A stretch of 60,824 nucleotides of DNA from Gammaproteobacteria bacterium. GTDB taxonomy: Bacteria > Pseudomonadota > Gammaproteobacteria > Steroidobacterales > Steroidobacteraceae. This document shows positions 50,842 to 59,958 of this stretch, in pieces; positions within the stretch are counted from its first letter, which is position 1, and each line of letters begins with the position of its first letter. Under the pieces are notes generated by a model. It was not told where the DNA came from. It made no database searches and saw nothing but the letters and a program-made list of their open reading frames with translations. The stretch lies in contig JADZCS010000230.1 in assembly GCA_020851435.1 (NCBI GenBank), forward strand, positions 1 through 60,824. Direction: 5' to 3'. Position numbers and translations under genes: made by a program.

Positions 50842-53691
50842 TTATACCGCCCGGGGCTCCTCGCCCGCGACCATTGCCGCCTCCCACACCGCGGTCACGC
50901 GCGCGCGCTGCGCATCCCAGGGGGCTGACTCGACGACGGGCGGCAAGCCGTCCAGCGAGCGGTGATGGGCTTCGTTGCGATAGCTGCGGTAGGTGTCGCG
51001 CAGCACGTCGACCACGTGGTGATCCACGAGCGCAGCCGAGCCCAGTGATTCGAGCTGGCGGATCGTGTCCGGGAATTCGACGATCGGCGGGTAGTCGCGC
51101 GCCCAGCGCAGCGCCCAGTACTGCGTCATGAACTCGATGTCGGCGATGCCGCCGCGATCCTGCTTGAGGTCGAACTCGCCGGCCTTGGACCGCGACAACT
51201 CGCGGCGCATGCGCTCGCGCATGTTGCGCACCTCGTCGCGCAGGGTCTCGCGCCGGACATGGTTGGCGAGCACGTCGAGGCGGATGCGGGCGAATTCGGC
51301 GCCGAGGCGCGCATCGCCGGCGACCGCGCGCGAGTGCAGCAGCGCCTGGTGTTCCCAGGTCCATGCCTCCGACTGCTGGTAGTCCTCGAAGGCGCGCACC
51401 TGCGTGATCATCAGGCCGCCCTTGCCGCTGGGCCGCAGGCGCGTGTCGACTTCGTAGAGGCGGCCCGCCGCGCCCTGCATGGTCAGGATGTGCACGATGC
51501 GCTGGCCGAGCCGCAGGAAGAACACCTGGTTGTCGACGACCTTCGGGCCGGTCGTCTCCTGAACGGTGCCGGAGGAGTCGTGCAGGAAGACCAGGTCGAG
51601 GTCGGAACCGTAGCCGAGTTCGATCCCGCCGAGCTTGCCGTAACCCACCGCGGCGACGGAGGCGACGCGCAACTCGCCGGGTTCGCCGCAGCGCGGCTCG
51701 CCGTAGGTCGCCACCAGTTGCCGCCACGCCTGCCGCATGACCTCGCCGAGGATCAGCTCGGCGACGTCGGTGAGCCGGTCGCTGACGTGCATCAACGGCA
51801 GGCGCCCGGCGTAGTCGAGGGTCGCGACGCGGAACACCGCCGCCATCTGGAACTGGCGGAGCGCATCGGCCAGGCGTTCCGGATCGTCGCCGGCATGCTC
51901 GAGCCTGATCGCCATCTCGTGCGCGAACTGCGCGCGGTCGGGGAGCGCCTCGAACAGCCGCGGGTCGATGAGCTCGTCGAGCAGCATCGGCAGTGCCCGC
52001 AACTGCGCCGCCAGGAAATCGCCGTGGCGGCAGACTTCGACGAATCGCTCCAGCGCGGTGTGGTTCTCGTTGAGCAGTGCCAGGTAGGCCGTGCGGCTGC
52101 CGATGGACTCCAGGATCCTTAGCATGCGCCGCAGCGCAGGCAGCGCGCTGCCGGCGCGCTCGCGCGCCGCCAGCTCGCGCAGCAGGCGGGGCAGCAGCAG
52201 CGATAGGCGCTTGAGGCCGTACTCGTCGAGGCGGCGGTAATAGCCCGACTGCCGCAACTCGAGCAGCTCGGCTGCGACCGCGGGCGGATCGACTAGCCCG
52301 ATCCGCGCGACGTCCTCCACGACGCGCACCGTATCCGGCTCGGGCTGCCACAGCGGGGCGAGGTCGGCCGCTGGCGCAGCCGGCGTAGGCCCGAACACCA
52401 CGCCGCGGAAGTGACTGGCCACCGCGTTGCGGTGCCGCGCCAGCGCCGCCGCGAAGGCCGCCCAGGACTCGAGGCCCATCGCCGCCGCCATCCAGGCGCG
52501 ACCGTCGTCGTCATCGGGCAGTTCGTGGGCCTGGGCGTCGGCGCGCATCTGGATCTTGTTCTCGGTGCGGCGCAGGAAGTCGTAGGCCGCGCGCAGGTCG
52601 TCGACCGCCGCGGCCTCCAGGAGCTTGGCGCCGGCCAGCAGCGGCAGCACGGTGAGCAACGACGGCGTCTGCAGGCGCTTGTCGCTGCCGCCGCGGATCA
52701 GCTGGAACGACTGCACCACGAACTCGATCTCGCGGATGCCGCCGGGCCCGAGCTTGACGTGCTGCTGGAGCTCGCGCCGCACCACCTCGCGCTCGATGAG
52801 GCCCTTCATTTCGCGCAGCGATTCGAACACGCCGAAGTCGAGATAGCGGCGATAGACGAAGGGCCTCACCACCGCGTCGTACAGCTCGGCATAGACGCCG
52901 GCGCCGGTGACCGCGCGCGCCTTGACGTAGGCGTAGCGTTCCCAGTCGCGGCCGTGCTGCTGCAGGTAGTCCTCGAAGGCGCCGAAGCTCGCCACCAGCG
53001 GCCCGGAGTCGCCGAAGGGCCGCAGCCGCATGTCGACGCGGAACACGAAGCCGTCGACGGTCGGCGCGTCGAGCAGGCGAATGAGGGTCTGCCCCAGCCG
53101 CGTGAAGTATTCCTCGTTGGCGATGGGCCGACGGCCGTCGGTATCGCCGTGTTCCGGGTACAGGAACACGAGATCGATGTCCGACGAGAAGTTGAGCTCG
53201 CCGCCGCCGAGCTTGCCCATGCCCAGCACGACGAGCTGCTGCAGCTCGCCGGATTCGCTGCGCGGCAGTCCGTAACGTGGCTCCAGCGCGCGCACGCCGA
53301 AGGCCATCGCGGAACGGATCGCGGCGTCGGCGAAGGCGGACAGCTCGGCGAGCGTCTCGGTCAAGGGCGCCAGGCCGGCCAGGTCGCGCCAGGCGATGCG
53401 CACGAATTCGCGGCGCCGCAGGCGGCGCAGCGCGGACATGAACGAGGCCTCGTCGGCGCCGGCGCCGGCAAGTGCCAGGCACAGCGCCTCCACCTCACCG
53501 GCTTCGCGCGGCCGCTGCAGTTCGTCGCTGGCGAGGGACGGCAGCAGGTCCGGGTCGCGGACGCAGGATTCAAATACGAAGTCGCTGGCCGCCAGCACGT
53601 GCGCGAGCCGCGCCTCGGTCGCGGGCGGCAGGCTCGCAGCCGCACAGGCCTCGCGCCAGCGCGCGGCGCGCTCCGCGCCGCGCTCAATCAC
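50842..53691 (-). CDS. glnE: glutamine synthetase adenylyltransferase / deadenylylase
   Basis: A 949-residue bifunctional enzyme controlling glutamine synthetase by adding and removing AMP. Two nucleotidyltransferase domains are clear: GMGKLGGGELNFSSDIDLVF (about residue 160, deadenylylase) and GYGKLGGIELGYGSDLDLVF (about 670, adenylylase), each followed by RLRPFG or RLRPSG. GPGGIREIEFVVQ and DRGGIADIEFMTQ complete the halves. The GTG start overlaps the stop of the upstream hydrolase gene by eight bases. Confidence 0.95.
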   Translation of the reverse strand: MIERGAERAARWREACAAASLPPATEARLAHVLAASDFVFESCVRDPDLLPSLASDELQRPREAGEVEALCLALAGAGADEASFMSALRRLRRREFVRIAWRDLAGLAPLTETLAELSAFADAAIRSAMAFGVRALEPRYGLPRSESGELQQLVVLGMGKLGGGELNFSSDIDLVFLYPEHGDTDGRRPIANEEYFTRLGQTLIRLLDAPTVDGFVFRVDMRLRPFGDSGPLVASFGAFEDYLQQHGRDWERYAYVKARAVTGAGVYAELYDAVVRPFVYRRYLDFGVFESLREMKGLIEREVVRRELQQHVKLGPGGIREIEFVVQSFQLIRGGSDKRLQTPSLLTVLPLLAGAKLLEAAAVDDLRAAYDFLRRTENKIQMRADAQAHELPDDDDGRAWMAAAMGLESWAAFAAALARHRNAVASHFRGVVFGPTPAAPAADLAPLWQPEPDTVRVVEDVARIGLVDPPAVAAELLELRQSGYYRRLDEYGLKRLSLLLPRLLRELAARERAGSALPALRRMLRILESIGSRTAYLALLNENHTALERFVEVCRHGDFLAAQLRALPMLLDELIDPRLFEALPDRAQFAHEMAIRLEHAGDDPERLADALRQFQMAAVFRVATLDYAGRLPLMHVSDRLTDVAELILGEVMRQAWRQLVATYGEPRCGEPGELRVASVAAVGYGKLGGIELGYGSDLDLVFLHDSSGTVQETTGPKVVDNQVFFLRLGQRIVHILTMQGAAGRLYEVDTRLRPSGKGGLMITQVRAFEDYQQSEAWTWEHQALLHSRAVAGDARLGAEFARIRLDVLANHVRRETLRDEVRNMRERMRRELSRSKAGEFDLKQDRGGIADIEFMTQYWALRWARDYPPIVEFPDTIRQLESLGSAALVDHHVVDVLRDTYRSYRNEAHHRSLDGLPPVVESAPWDAQRARVTAVWEAAMVAGEEPRAV

Positions 53692-55654
53692 GGGTCACTA
53701 TCGGAAAGGTGCCGTCCGCCTTGTCGATGAGACTGAAGAATCGCCCGAGGTCGATCGTGCTGCCGTCGATGCGGACCTCGTCCGAGAGCAGCAGGTCCTT
53801 CGCCCCTGCCGATCCGGTCAGCATCTGCAGGAAGAACGGCTTGGTGAGGGTGAGGGTTGCGTTGGCGCCGGCGACCGGTGGCCCGCGGCGCACGTGCAGC
53901 ACGGCGTTCTCGAGGTCGAGGACGTAGGTCTCGCCGAGATCGGAGAACACGAGGTTGATCGTGAGCCTGACGCCGTCGGCCTTCTCGCCGTCGACCGATG
54001 CTGCCATGGCCTCGAGGAACCGCTCGATGGGCGTGTGCTGCAGCATGTCCACCATCGCCGCGCGCGTCACGCCCTTCGCCGGCGGTCCCTGGCGCAGTTC
54101 CATGGCGCCGACCAGGTAGACATTGCGCCAGGTGGCCGCCTCGGCCATGTAGCCCATCTGCTCGAAGCACTTCGCCATCAGCTCGCGCGCGGGCCGGTTG
54201 CCCGCGTCGGCGTAGACGGCGTGCTTCAACAGTTCCGCGGCCCAGCGGAAGTCGCCCGCGTCGTACGCGCGCTGCGCCGCGGCCAGCACCTTGTCCGCGC
54301 CGCCGGCGAGCTGGATGTAGCGCTTGCCGGCCTCGACCGGCGGCAGCGCGTCGAGGTTCGCGGGATTGGCGTCGTACCAGCCCATATAGAACTGGTACAC
54401 CGCCTTCGCGTTGTGGCGAACCGTGCCGTAGTAGCCACGCACGTTGAGATGGTCCTGCAAGACGCTCGGCAGCTTGATCGCCTCGGCGACCTCGGGACCC
54501 GTCAGGCCGGCATTGATCATGCGCACCGTCTGGTCGTGGATGAACTGGTAGGTGTCGCGCTGCATCACGATGAAGTTGCGGATACGCTCGCGGCCCCACA
54601 CCGGCCAGTGGTGCTGGTTGAACACGACCTCGGCGTCGCCCACCCACGCCAGCGAGGCGTCCAGGTAGGACGCCCACTTCATGGCATCGCGCACTTTCGC
54701 GCCGCGCAGCGTGTACAGGTTGTGCAGCGTCTGGCTCATCAGCTCTGCGCCGTTGAAGGCCTTGAGCTCCGGCAGGGCAAACACGAATTCAGAGGGCGCC
54801 TCGCTTCCGGGCACGAGGTAGAACACGAAGCGCACGCCGTCGATCACCACTTCCTGGCCAGTCCTGTCGACCAGGAGGCTGGGCTCGAGCAGGCCGATGC
54901 GGCCCCAGGCCAGCGCCTTCCCGAGCCCCGTGTCCACCAGCCCGGTCGCGTCGCGAGGCAGCGGGCTGCCGTACATGTATCCCGCCCGGCGCGCCATGGC
55001 CGTGCCCAGCAGGATGTTCTCGCTGGTTGCCTCCTCCATGAATCCCGCGGGCGCCACGATGGGCACCTTGCGCGCCTTCGCGTCCTCCGGCGCGATCACG
55101 CCCAGCGCGCCGCCGAAATGATCCGCGTGGCTGTGCGTGAACACGACGCCCGTCACCGGCTTGTCGCCGAGTTGCTTGCGCGCGAAGGCCATCGCAGCCG
55201 CCGCGGTCTCGCGGACCGTGAGCGTGTCCACGACGATCCAGCCGGTGTCGCCCTCGATCAGCGTGAGGTTGGCGATGTCGAAGCCGCGCAGCTGCCAGAT
55301 GCGGTCGGCGACCTTGAACAGGCCGACCTGGTTGTTGAGCAGCGCCTGGCGCCACAGGCTCGGGTTCACCGTCGCCGGCGCCTCGCCCTTCACGAAGGCG
55401 AAAGCCCCGTAGTCCCAGATCACGTTGCCCGCGGCGTCCTTCACCTGGCCCGTCGGCGCAGCGACGAACCCGCGCCGTGCGTCCGCGAACGACGCCGGGT
55501 CGGACAGGTCGGCGGCACGCGCGACGGCCGCATTGGACTGAAGCACCGTCGCCGACGCGGCGCTGGACTGGGTGGTGTCGGGCGCCGGGCTGCAGCCAGC
55601 CAGCAGCAGCGCTGCCAGTGCCGGCAGGCAGGACCTCGAAGTCGTGATTTTCAT
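53684..55654 (-). CDS. metallo-beta-lactamase-fold alkylsulfatase-like lipoprotein
   Basis: A 656-residue lipoprotein (lipobox LLAGC) of the linear alkylsulfatase (SdsA1-type) family. The zinc site is FTHSHADHFGG, followed by GFMEEATSENILLGTAMARR. The middle dimerisation domain (AVYQFYMGWYDANPANL, GDFRWAAELLKHAVYAD) and a C-terminal SCP2-like domain (NAVLHVRRGPPVAGANATLT) are typical. It would hydrolyse alkyl sulfates in the periplasm; the true substrate is open. It sits between a metallophosphoesterase gene and glnE, which it overlaps. Confidence 0.9.
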   Translation of the reverse strand: MKITTSRSCLPALAALLLAGCSPAPDTTQSSAASATVLQSNAAVARAADLSDPASFADARRGFVAAPTGQVKDAAGNVIWDYGAFAFVKGEAPATVNPSLWRQALLNNQVGLFKVADRIWQLRGFDIANLTLIEGDTGWIVVDTLTVRETAAAAMAFARKQLGDKPVTGVVFTHSHADHFGGALGVIAPEDAKARKVPIVAPAGFMEEATSENILLGTAMARRAGYMYGSPLPRDATGLVDTGLGKALAWGRIGLLEPSLLVDRTGQEVVIDGVRFVFYLVPGSEAPSEFVFALPELKAFNGAELMSQTLHNLYTLRGAKVRDAMKWASYLDASLAWVGDAEVVFNQHHWPVWGRERIRNFIVMQRDTYQFIHDQTVRMINAGLTGPEVAEAIKLPSVLQDHLNVRGYYGTVRHNAKAVYQFYMGWYDANPANLDALPPVEAGKRYIQLAGGADKVLAAAQRAYDAGDFRWAAELLKHAVYADAGNRPARELMAKCFEQMGYMAEAATWRNVYLVGAMELRQGPPAKGVTRAAMVDMLQHTPIERFLEAMAASVDGEKADGVRLTINLVFSDLGETYVLDLENAVLHVRRGPPVAGANATLTLTKPFFLQMLTGSAGAKDLLLSDEVRIDGSTIDLGRFFSLIDKADGTFPIVTRD

Positions 55655-55662
55655 CGTGTGGC

Positions 55663-57543
55663 TTACCTGGCGAGCGCCCGCGCCCGCTTCACGAGCGCGT
55701 CGTACTGGCGTTTGGGCAGGACCTGCAGCAGTGACGCCCGCGCTTCGTCCGACGCGAGCCCGGCGAGCCTGAGTCGCCACAGTGCCGTGACGCCGAGGCT
55801 CGCGTCCTTGAGGTGAACCGGGATGCCCTGCCCCGTCCCGAAGGCCTCGTGGTGCCCCGTCAACACCAGCTGCCCGCCGCCCGCGACGTAGTGCAGGTCG
55901 CCGCCCGTCCGCGGCGCGTTGAAGATCAGCGCGTCGAACAGGTACATCTCCTGCCACTGGTCCTGCAGCGGACACCAGGGCTCCACGCGCGCTTCGCCGG
56001 TCACCCGCTTCGCCTCCATGATCAGCGACCGCGGCACGAACCGCAGGGTTCCCAGCGTGTCGTCCACCTTGCGCAGGACCGCCGCGGGCACCATGGCGAG
56101 GCCGAGCAGCCGATCCAGCCGATAGGCAGCGACCTCGGGGAAAAACCCGGGCGGGCCGGAGGCCGGCCTGAACAAGGCCTGCAGGTCCTTGCCCTGCCAG
56201 CGCAACTCCAGGAGTTCCCCGGCAGGCGTCGGGCTGCGCGCCGTGATCTCGCCGCCGGTGAGTGCGGCCTCGAGTTCCGCCGGTGCCAGGTTCGCCGACA
56301 GCGCGCCTGCGCGGTCATCGAGCTCCTCGACCGCTGCCGGCTTGCTGGCCCCCTGATAGATCGCGGCCATCGTCCCGTGCTCCAGCAACAGCGCGGCGCC
56401 CTGTCCCTGGTAGTACGAGCGCAGCATGCCCGCGTCGATCAGCCAGACCTTGTCGTCGAGGCGGCGCCACACCTGCCGCTTGAAGGTCGGGGTATGCCCG
56501 ATCACGACGCGCTGGCTTGAGAGTGATTGCAGGGACTTTGCCAGCCGGTCCTGCTCGACCAGCGGCCCGCAGCCGACATTGCCGCGGTACCACAGCGGGC
56601 TCGCCGGCGTGAACACCAGGGACTTCTGCAGTTCGAGCAGGCGCTGCACCTGGGGATCGGGCGTCGGCGGTTCGGCGGCGGGCGCCGCGTCCGCGGCCAC
56701 TGCGGGGACGCCCAGCAGCGCCGGCAGCTCGTAGAAGTCCATCGTCGGGACGACCGTGCCCCGCGTCGTGAGCTGCTCGAGCAGCTTGACGTACTCCACG
56801 AACTCGCCGCGCAGCGCGCCGTTGATGCCCTGCAGGCTCATGGAGCCCAGCGCGGCAGTGACGCCGGCGTGCACGAACAGCGTGTCGTTGACCCGCAGCG
56901 CCAGCGGCTTGCCGAGCAGCCAGCGGCCGTACCTGCCGCCGGCAGAGAACGCCGCGCGATGCCCGAAGAAACCCGGCGGGAAACGGGCGTCGAATTCGGC
57001 GCGGGTCAGGGGCGCTCGCCCGGCCGGCGGCCGCGCGGCATGCCAGGCATACGCGGCATCGCGCATCGCGGCGGTTTCATCGGCCGCGAAGGCCGCGAAC
57101 TCGCCCTTGGTCACGTAGCGCAGGTCCCCGACGAGGTCCATGAGCTCGTGGTTGCCGAGCACGAAGTGCACGCGCCCGCCGGCCGCTGCCGCCTGTTCCT
57201 CGAGCCGCATCATCAGGTCGAGCGCGGCGCGCGAATCGTCGCCGCGATCGACGATGTCGCCGACGACGACGAGGTGCGTCCGGCCCGCGATCCAGCCCGC
57301 GGCGGCATCGACGACCCCGGCGGACTGCAGCGTCTCGACGAAGGCCTGTTGAGCGCCGTGGATGTCGGAGATCGCCACCACGCGATCCACGCCGTCGAGT
57401 TCCCAGGCCTGCTCAGGCGCCTGCGCAAGCGCGCTGGCCGACGCGAGGCCGAGCGCCAGGCTGGCGGCGCCAGCGAGCAGCGTCGCGCGAAGCAGGCGGA
57501 TGATATGATCCGCGCGCAACATCCTCGGTCGAGCACCCATCAT
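55663..57543 (-). CDS. exported calcineurin-like metallophosphoesterase
   Basis: A 626-residue protein with a signal peptide (LLAGAASLALGLASASALA) and a metallophosphoesterase domain: AISDIHGAQQAF, VVVGDIVDRGDDSR, VLGNHELMDL, a later VVIGHTPTF and WLIDAGM. The C-terminal ~230 residues are unrecognised and contain WCPLQDQWQEMYLFDALIFN. The ATG at 57543 has AAGGAGGTG seven bases upstream and is preferred over 57540 or 57522. That ribosome site lies inside the divergent DUF4956 gene. Confidence 0.88.
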   Translation of the reverse strand: MMGARPRMLRADHIIRLLRATLLAGAASLALGLASASALAQAPEQAWELDGVDRVVAISDIHGAQQAFVETLQSAGVVDAAAGWIAGRTHLVVVGDIVDRGDDSRAALDLMMRLEEQAAAAGGRVHFVLGNHELMDLVGDLRYVTKGEFAAFAADETAAMRDAAYAWHAARPPAGRAPLTRAEFDARFPPGFFGHRAAFSAGGRYGRWLLGKPLALRVNDTLFVHAGVTAALGSMSLQGINGALRGEFVEYVKLLEQLTTRGTVVPTMDFYELPALLGVPAVAADAAPAAEPPTPDPQVQRLLELQKSLVFTPASPLWYRGNVGCGPLVEQDRLAKSLQSLSSQRVVIGHTPTFKRQVWRRLDDKVWLIDAGMLRSYYQGQGAALLLEHGTMAAIYQGASKPAAVEELDDRAGALSANLAPAELEAALTGGEITARSPTPAGELLELRWQGKDLQALFRPASGPPGFFPEVAAYRLDRLLGLAMVPAAVLRKVDDTLGTLRFVPRSLIMEAKRVTGEARVEPWCPLQDQWQEMYLFDALIFNAPRTGGDLHYVAGGGQLVLTGHHEAFGTGQGIPVHLKDASLGVTALWRLRLAGLASDEARASLLQVLPKRQYDALVKRARALAR

Positions 57544-58243
57544 GTCGGACACCTCCTTGGGCACCCAGCAGCTCGTGTTCCTCGGCAAGCTGTCAGTGTA
57601 TTTCCTCGGCCTGGGCCTGCTGCTGGTCGGCATGTTCCACTACATCCCGCTGCTGCTCAACGCCGACGCGGAAGGGGCCCCCGCCGGCGAGATCACGCGC
57701 ACCCTCATCGAGGGCCTGCTCGAGGAATCCGGCCGTCGCCCGACGCTCGAGCACAGGAACTTCAGCAGCCTGGCTGCCGTCCTCGGCGTGCTGTCCTTCT
57801 CGTTCGTCCTCACGATCGCCCTCATGGCACCGATCACGTGGGTCTACATGCACACGCATCGCAAGACCTACAGCCGCAACCTGATCGCATCGCTCATCGT
57901 CCTGCCCATCTGCGCCACCGCCACCGTATGGCTGATCCAGGACAGCCTCGCGCTCGCCTTCGGCCTCGCGGCGCTGGTCGCCGCGGTCCGGTTCCGCATC
58001 CGCCTCGACAACGAGCTCGACGGCGTCTACGTCTTCGCCGCCATCTCGGTCGGCCTGGCCTGCGGCGTCGGCCACTTCGGGGTCGGATACGTCATGGCCG
58101 GCTTCTTCTGCTTCACCACGGCCCTCATCTGGATCGTCGGCTACGGCATGCGGCCCAAGGAAGAGAAGGTCAAGGATGCGGGATCTGCGGAAGCTGCCAC
58201 CGCCATCGGCGCCGACGCGCCTGTCGGACCCGGCCGGCAGTAA
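57542..58243 (+). CDS. DUF4956 integral membrane protein
   Basis: A 233-residue inner-membrane protein with about five to six hydrophobic segments (YFLGLGLLLVGMFHYIPLLL, GVLSFSFVLTIALMAPITWV, LIASLIVLPICATATVWLI and two later ones). VRFRIRLDNELDGVYVF followed by GLACGVGHFGVG is the DUF4956 signature. As I recall, this family is often encoded near CotH or VTC-type polyphosphate polymerase genes, and a CotH-like gene converges on it here. The start overlaps the divergent phosphoesterase start; its last 103 bases overlap the CotH-like gene. Confidence 0.88.
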   Translation: MSDTSLGTQQLVFLGKLSVYFLGLGLLLVGMFHYIPLLLNADAEGAPAGEITRTLIEGLLEESGRRPTLEHRNFSSLAAVLGVLSFSFVLTIALMAPITWVYMHTHRKTYSRNLIASLIVLPICATATVWLIQDSLALAFGLAALVAAVRFRIRLDNELDGVYVFAAISVGLACGVGHFGVGYVMAGFFCFTTALIWIVGYGMRPKEEKVKDAGSAEAATAIGADAPVGPGRQ

Positions 58244-59310
58244 TCGTAGATCCAGCGCTGGACTTCGGTCGCGTCGCCGATGATCCCGTAGAACTCCTGG
58301 ACATAGACCAGGGCGCGGTGCGACGCAACCTTGCCGATGCCGCCGCCCTCGAACAAGGCCTCCAGCTGCGGACGAACTTCCTGGAAGCGGCGGATCGACG
58401 CCGGCACCTGGTCGTTGTGCGCGCACAGTCCCCGATAGATGCGCTGCCGGACCCGGCGGACGCCGGCGGCGCGGCTCACGGCGGCATACTCGGCGTCGAT
58501 CAGCCCGGCATAGTCGAAGTCGAAGGGCACGACGACGAACTTGCCGCCATCGCGCACAGGCCGCAGCACGTGCCCGTTGTGGCAGCACTCCTTGCTGCCG
58601 TCCTTCGGCGCGTAGGCCGACCAGTCGGTGTTGCCGATCATGAACTGGAACAGTTCCATGAGGCCTGTCTGCACGGGGTCGACGTCCGCGGGGTTGAGCA
58701 CGGACATCCTGGCCTCGCGCATCCCGATCCGGCCCGCCATGTCGTCGCCGTCCTCCATCAGGAATGCCGGCGCCGCGACCGGAACCATGCGCTCGACGGA
58801 ATCGACGTAGGTCACTGCCAGCGCTCGCGTCTTGAATGACGCCGGCGTGATCAGCCCATACGCGCGGTAGATTCGCTGCTCCAGGCGCACGTAGTCGGCG
58901 TAGCGGTTCCCTGGCCGGCAATGGGTGACCAGCTTGAGGTGCTTCTCGCCCGCGAACGGCGTTCCGGCGGTCTGGGCTGGATCGAACTCGAGCCGCAGCG
59001 GCGGGAAATCGCACAGGTCCAGCCGCGTGTTGCCGCGGGCCCTGACCTTGATGGACAGCGAGGCCTCGCGCCCGTCCGGCCCCTGGTAGTGCAGCATCCC
59101 GGCAAGTTCTTCCTTGGCCCTGGGATCGCGGAGCATGCGCCGCACCGGATACTTGAGCACGACGGCCAGTTCGGTGTGTTCATCGAACAAGGGGCTGCCG
59201 TGCGAACCGGGGCCCGGTGACGCGCAAGCCGGCAGCGCCCACAGCAGCGCGCAGAACGCAGCGCACAGCGTCGCGGCGAGGACGGACGTTGATGAGCCTG
59301 GCCGCGCCAT
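58141..59310 (-). CDS. exported CotH-like protein
   Basis: A 389-residue secreted protein. Signal peptide SVLAATLCAAFCALLWALPA is followed by a divergent CotH-like domain: LSIKVRARGNTRLDLCDFPP matches the RGNSTW.KKPYRF block, YADYVRLEQRIYRAYGL the helix, ELFQFMIGNTDWSAY the catalytic-loop region, and FVVVPFDFDYAGL the metal-binding DFD. It is weaker than the CotH protein at 22279, so the fold is likely but the activity open. Its start is coupled to the upstream cytochrome stop (TGATG), and its 3' end overlaps the DUF4956 gene. Confidence 0.82.
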   Translation of the reverse strand: MARPGSSTSVLAATLCAAFCALLWALPACASPGPGSHGSPLFDEHTELAVVLKYPVRRMLRDPRAKEELAGMLHYQGPDGREASLSIKVRARGNTRLDLCDFPPLRLEFDPAQTAGTPFAGEKHLKLVTHCRPGNRYADYVRLEQRIYRAYGLITPASFKTRALAVTYVDSVERMVPVAAPAFLMEDGDDMAGRIGMREARMSVLNPADVDPVQTGLMELFQFMIGNTDWSAYAPKDGSKECCHNGHVLRPVRDGGKFVVVPFDFDYAGLIDAEYAAVSRAAGVRRVRQRIYRGLCAHNDQVPASIRRFQEVRPQLEALFEGGGIGKVASHRALVYVQEFYGIIGDATEVQRWIYDYCRPGPTGASAPMAVAASADPASLTFSSLGRMP

Positions 59311-59687
59311 CAGTCGGCCGGCTCCTTCGGGTGCGTGAGCGTCAGCATGTACTCCGCCGCCACCTGTACCTCGTGGTCGCTCAGCACGGGGTTACCACCC
59401 CGCGCGGGCATCTTGAAATAGCCGCGCCGGGCGTGATCGATCAATACAGCCTGCCAGAGGTTAGAACGACCGGCCCAGTCGCTGGCGCGGCCTGTCATCG
59501 GCGCGCCGTCGACGCCCTGTTCGTGGCAGGCCGCACAGGCCCGCTCGTAGGCCTCGCGCCCGCTGCCGTTGATGCCGGCGGGCAGCGTTGGCTGAGTGGC
59601 GCTGGCCTGCGCAGGCCGGGGCGCAGGCTGGGCGCAGGCGGCCAGGGTGGCGGCGAGGAAAAGAAGGGCAGGTGCGCGTATCAGCAT
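59310..59687 (-). CDS. small monoheme cytochrome c lipoprotein
   Basis: A 125-residue lipoprotein (lipobox LAAC) with one heme site (ACAACHEQGVDGAP) and a likely axial methionine in FKMPARGG, a cytochrome c5/class I type. It is a periplasmic electron carrier or sensor. TGATG couples it to the CotH-like gene, an odd partner for a cytochrome. It is unrelated in type to the multiheme proteins at 24-34 kb. Confidence 0.92.
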   Translation of the reverse strand: MLIRAPALLFLAATLAACAQPAPRPAQASATQPTLPAGINGSGREAYERACAACHEQGVDGAPMTGRASDWAGRSNLWQAVLIDHARRGYFKMPARGGNPVLSDHEVQVAAEYMLTLTHPKEPAD

Positions 59688-59802
59688 TCGGGTCCCCCAG
59701 CGCGTTGGTCACAACGCTAGCTGCGCCCGAACTATAGCCCGAGGCGCTGGCCGGCAGGTTACGGAGGAACCGTATGGGACCTGGGGGGGGGGAAAGACAA
59801 AA

Positions 59803-59826
59803 GGCCCGGGAGTTGCCTCCCGGGCC
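59803..59826 (-). terminator. intrinsic terminator for groL
   Basis: GGCCCGGGAG and CTCCCGGGCC form a perfect 10-base stem with a four-base loop. On the minus strand it is followed by TTTTGTCTTT, fitting the end of the groL transcript. Confidence 0.8.
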
Positions 59827-59850
59827 CATTGCGGTGACGTGTAGAGAAAC

Positions 59851-59952
59851 GGAGGGGTCTGACCCCGCGGCGAGAACCGGAGGGGTCTGACCCCGCTGCG
59901 GGGTCAGACCCCGGCAGCGGCGGGGTCAAGCCGCGTGGCGGCTTGACCCCAC
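59851..59952. repeat. array of GGGGTC/GACCCC palindromes downstream of groL
   Basis: GGAGGGGTCTGACCCCG occurs twice (59851 and 59879, 28-base period), followed by CGGGGTCAGACCCCG (59899-59913) and a hairpin GGGGTCAAGCCGC-GTG-GCGGCTTGACCCC (59922-59950). It resembles REP-type extragenic repeats. Confidence 0.8.
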
Positions 59953-59958
59953 ATCAAG

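Noticed and set aside
59851..59952. Possible CRISPR array
   Set aside because: Repeats are short palindromes with irregular spacing and no real spacers; no cas genes are present.
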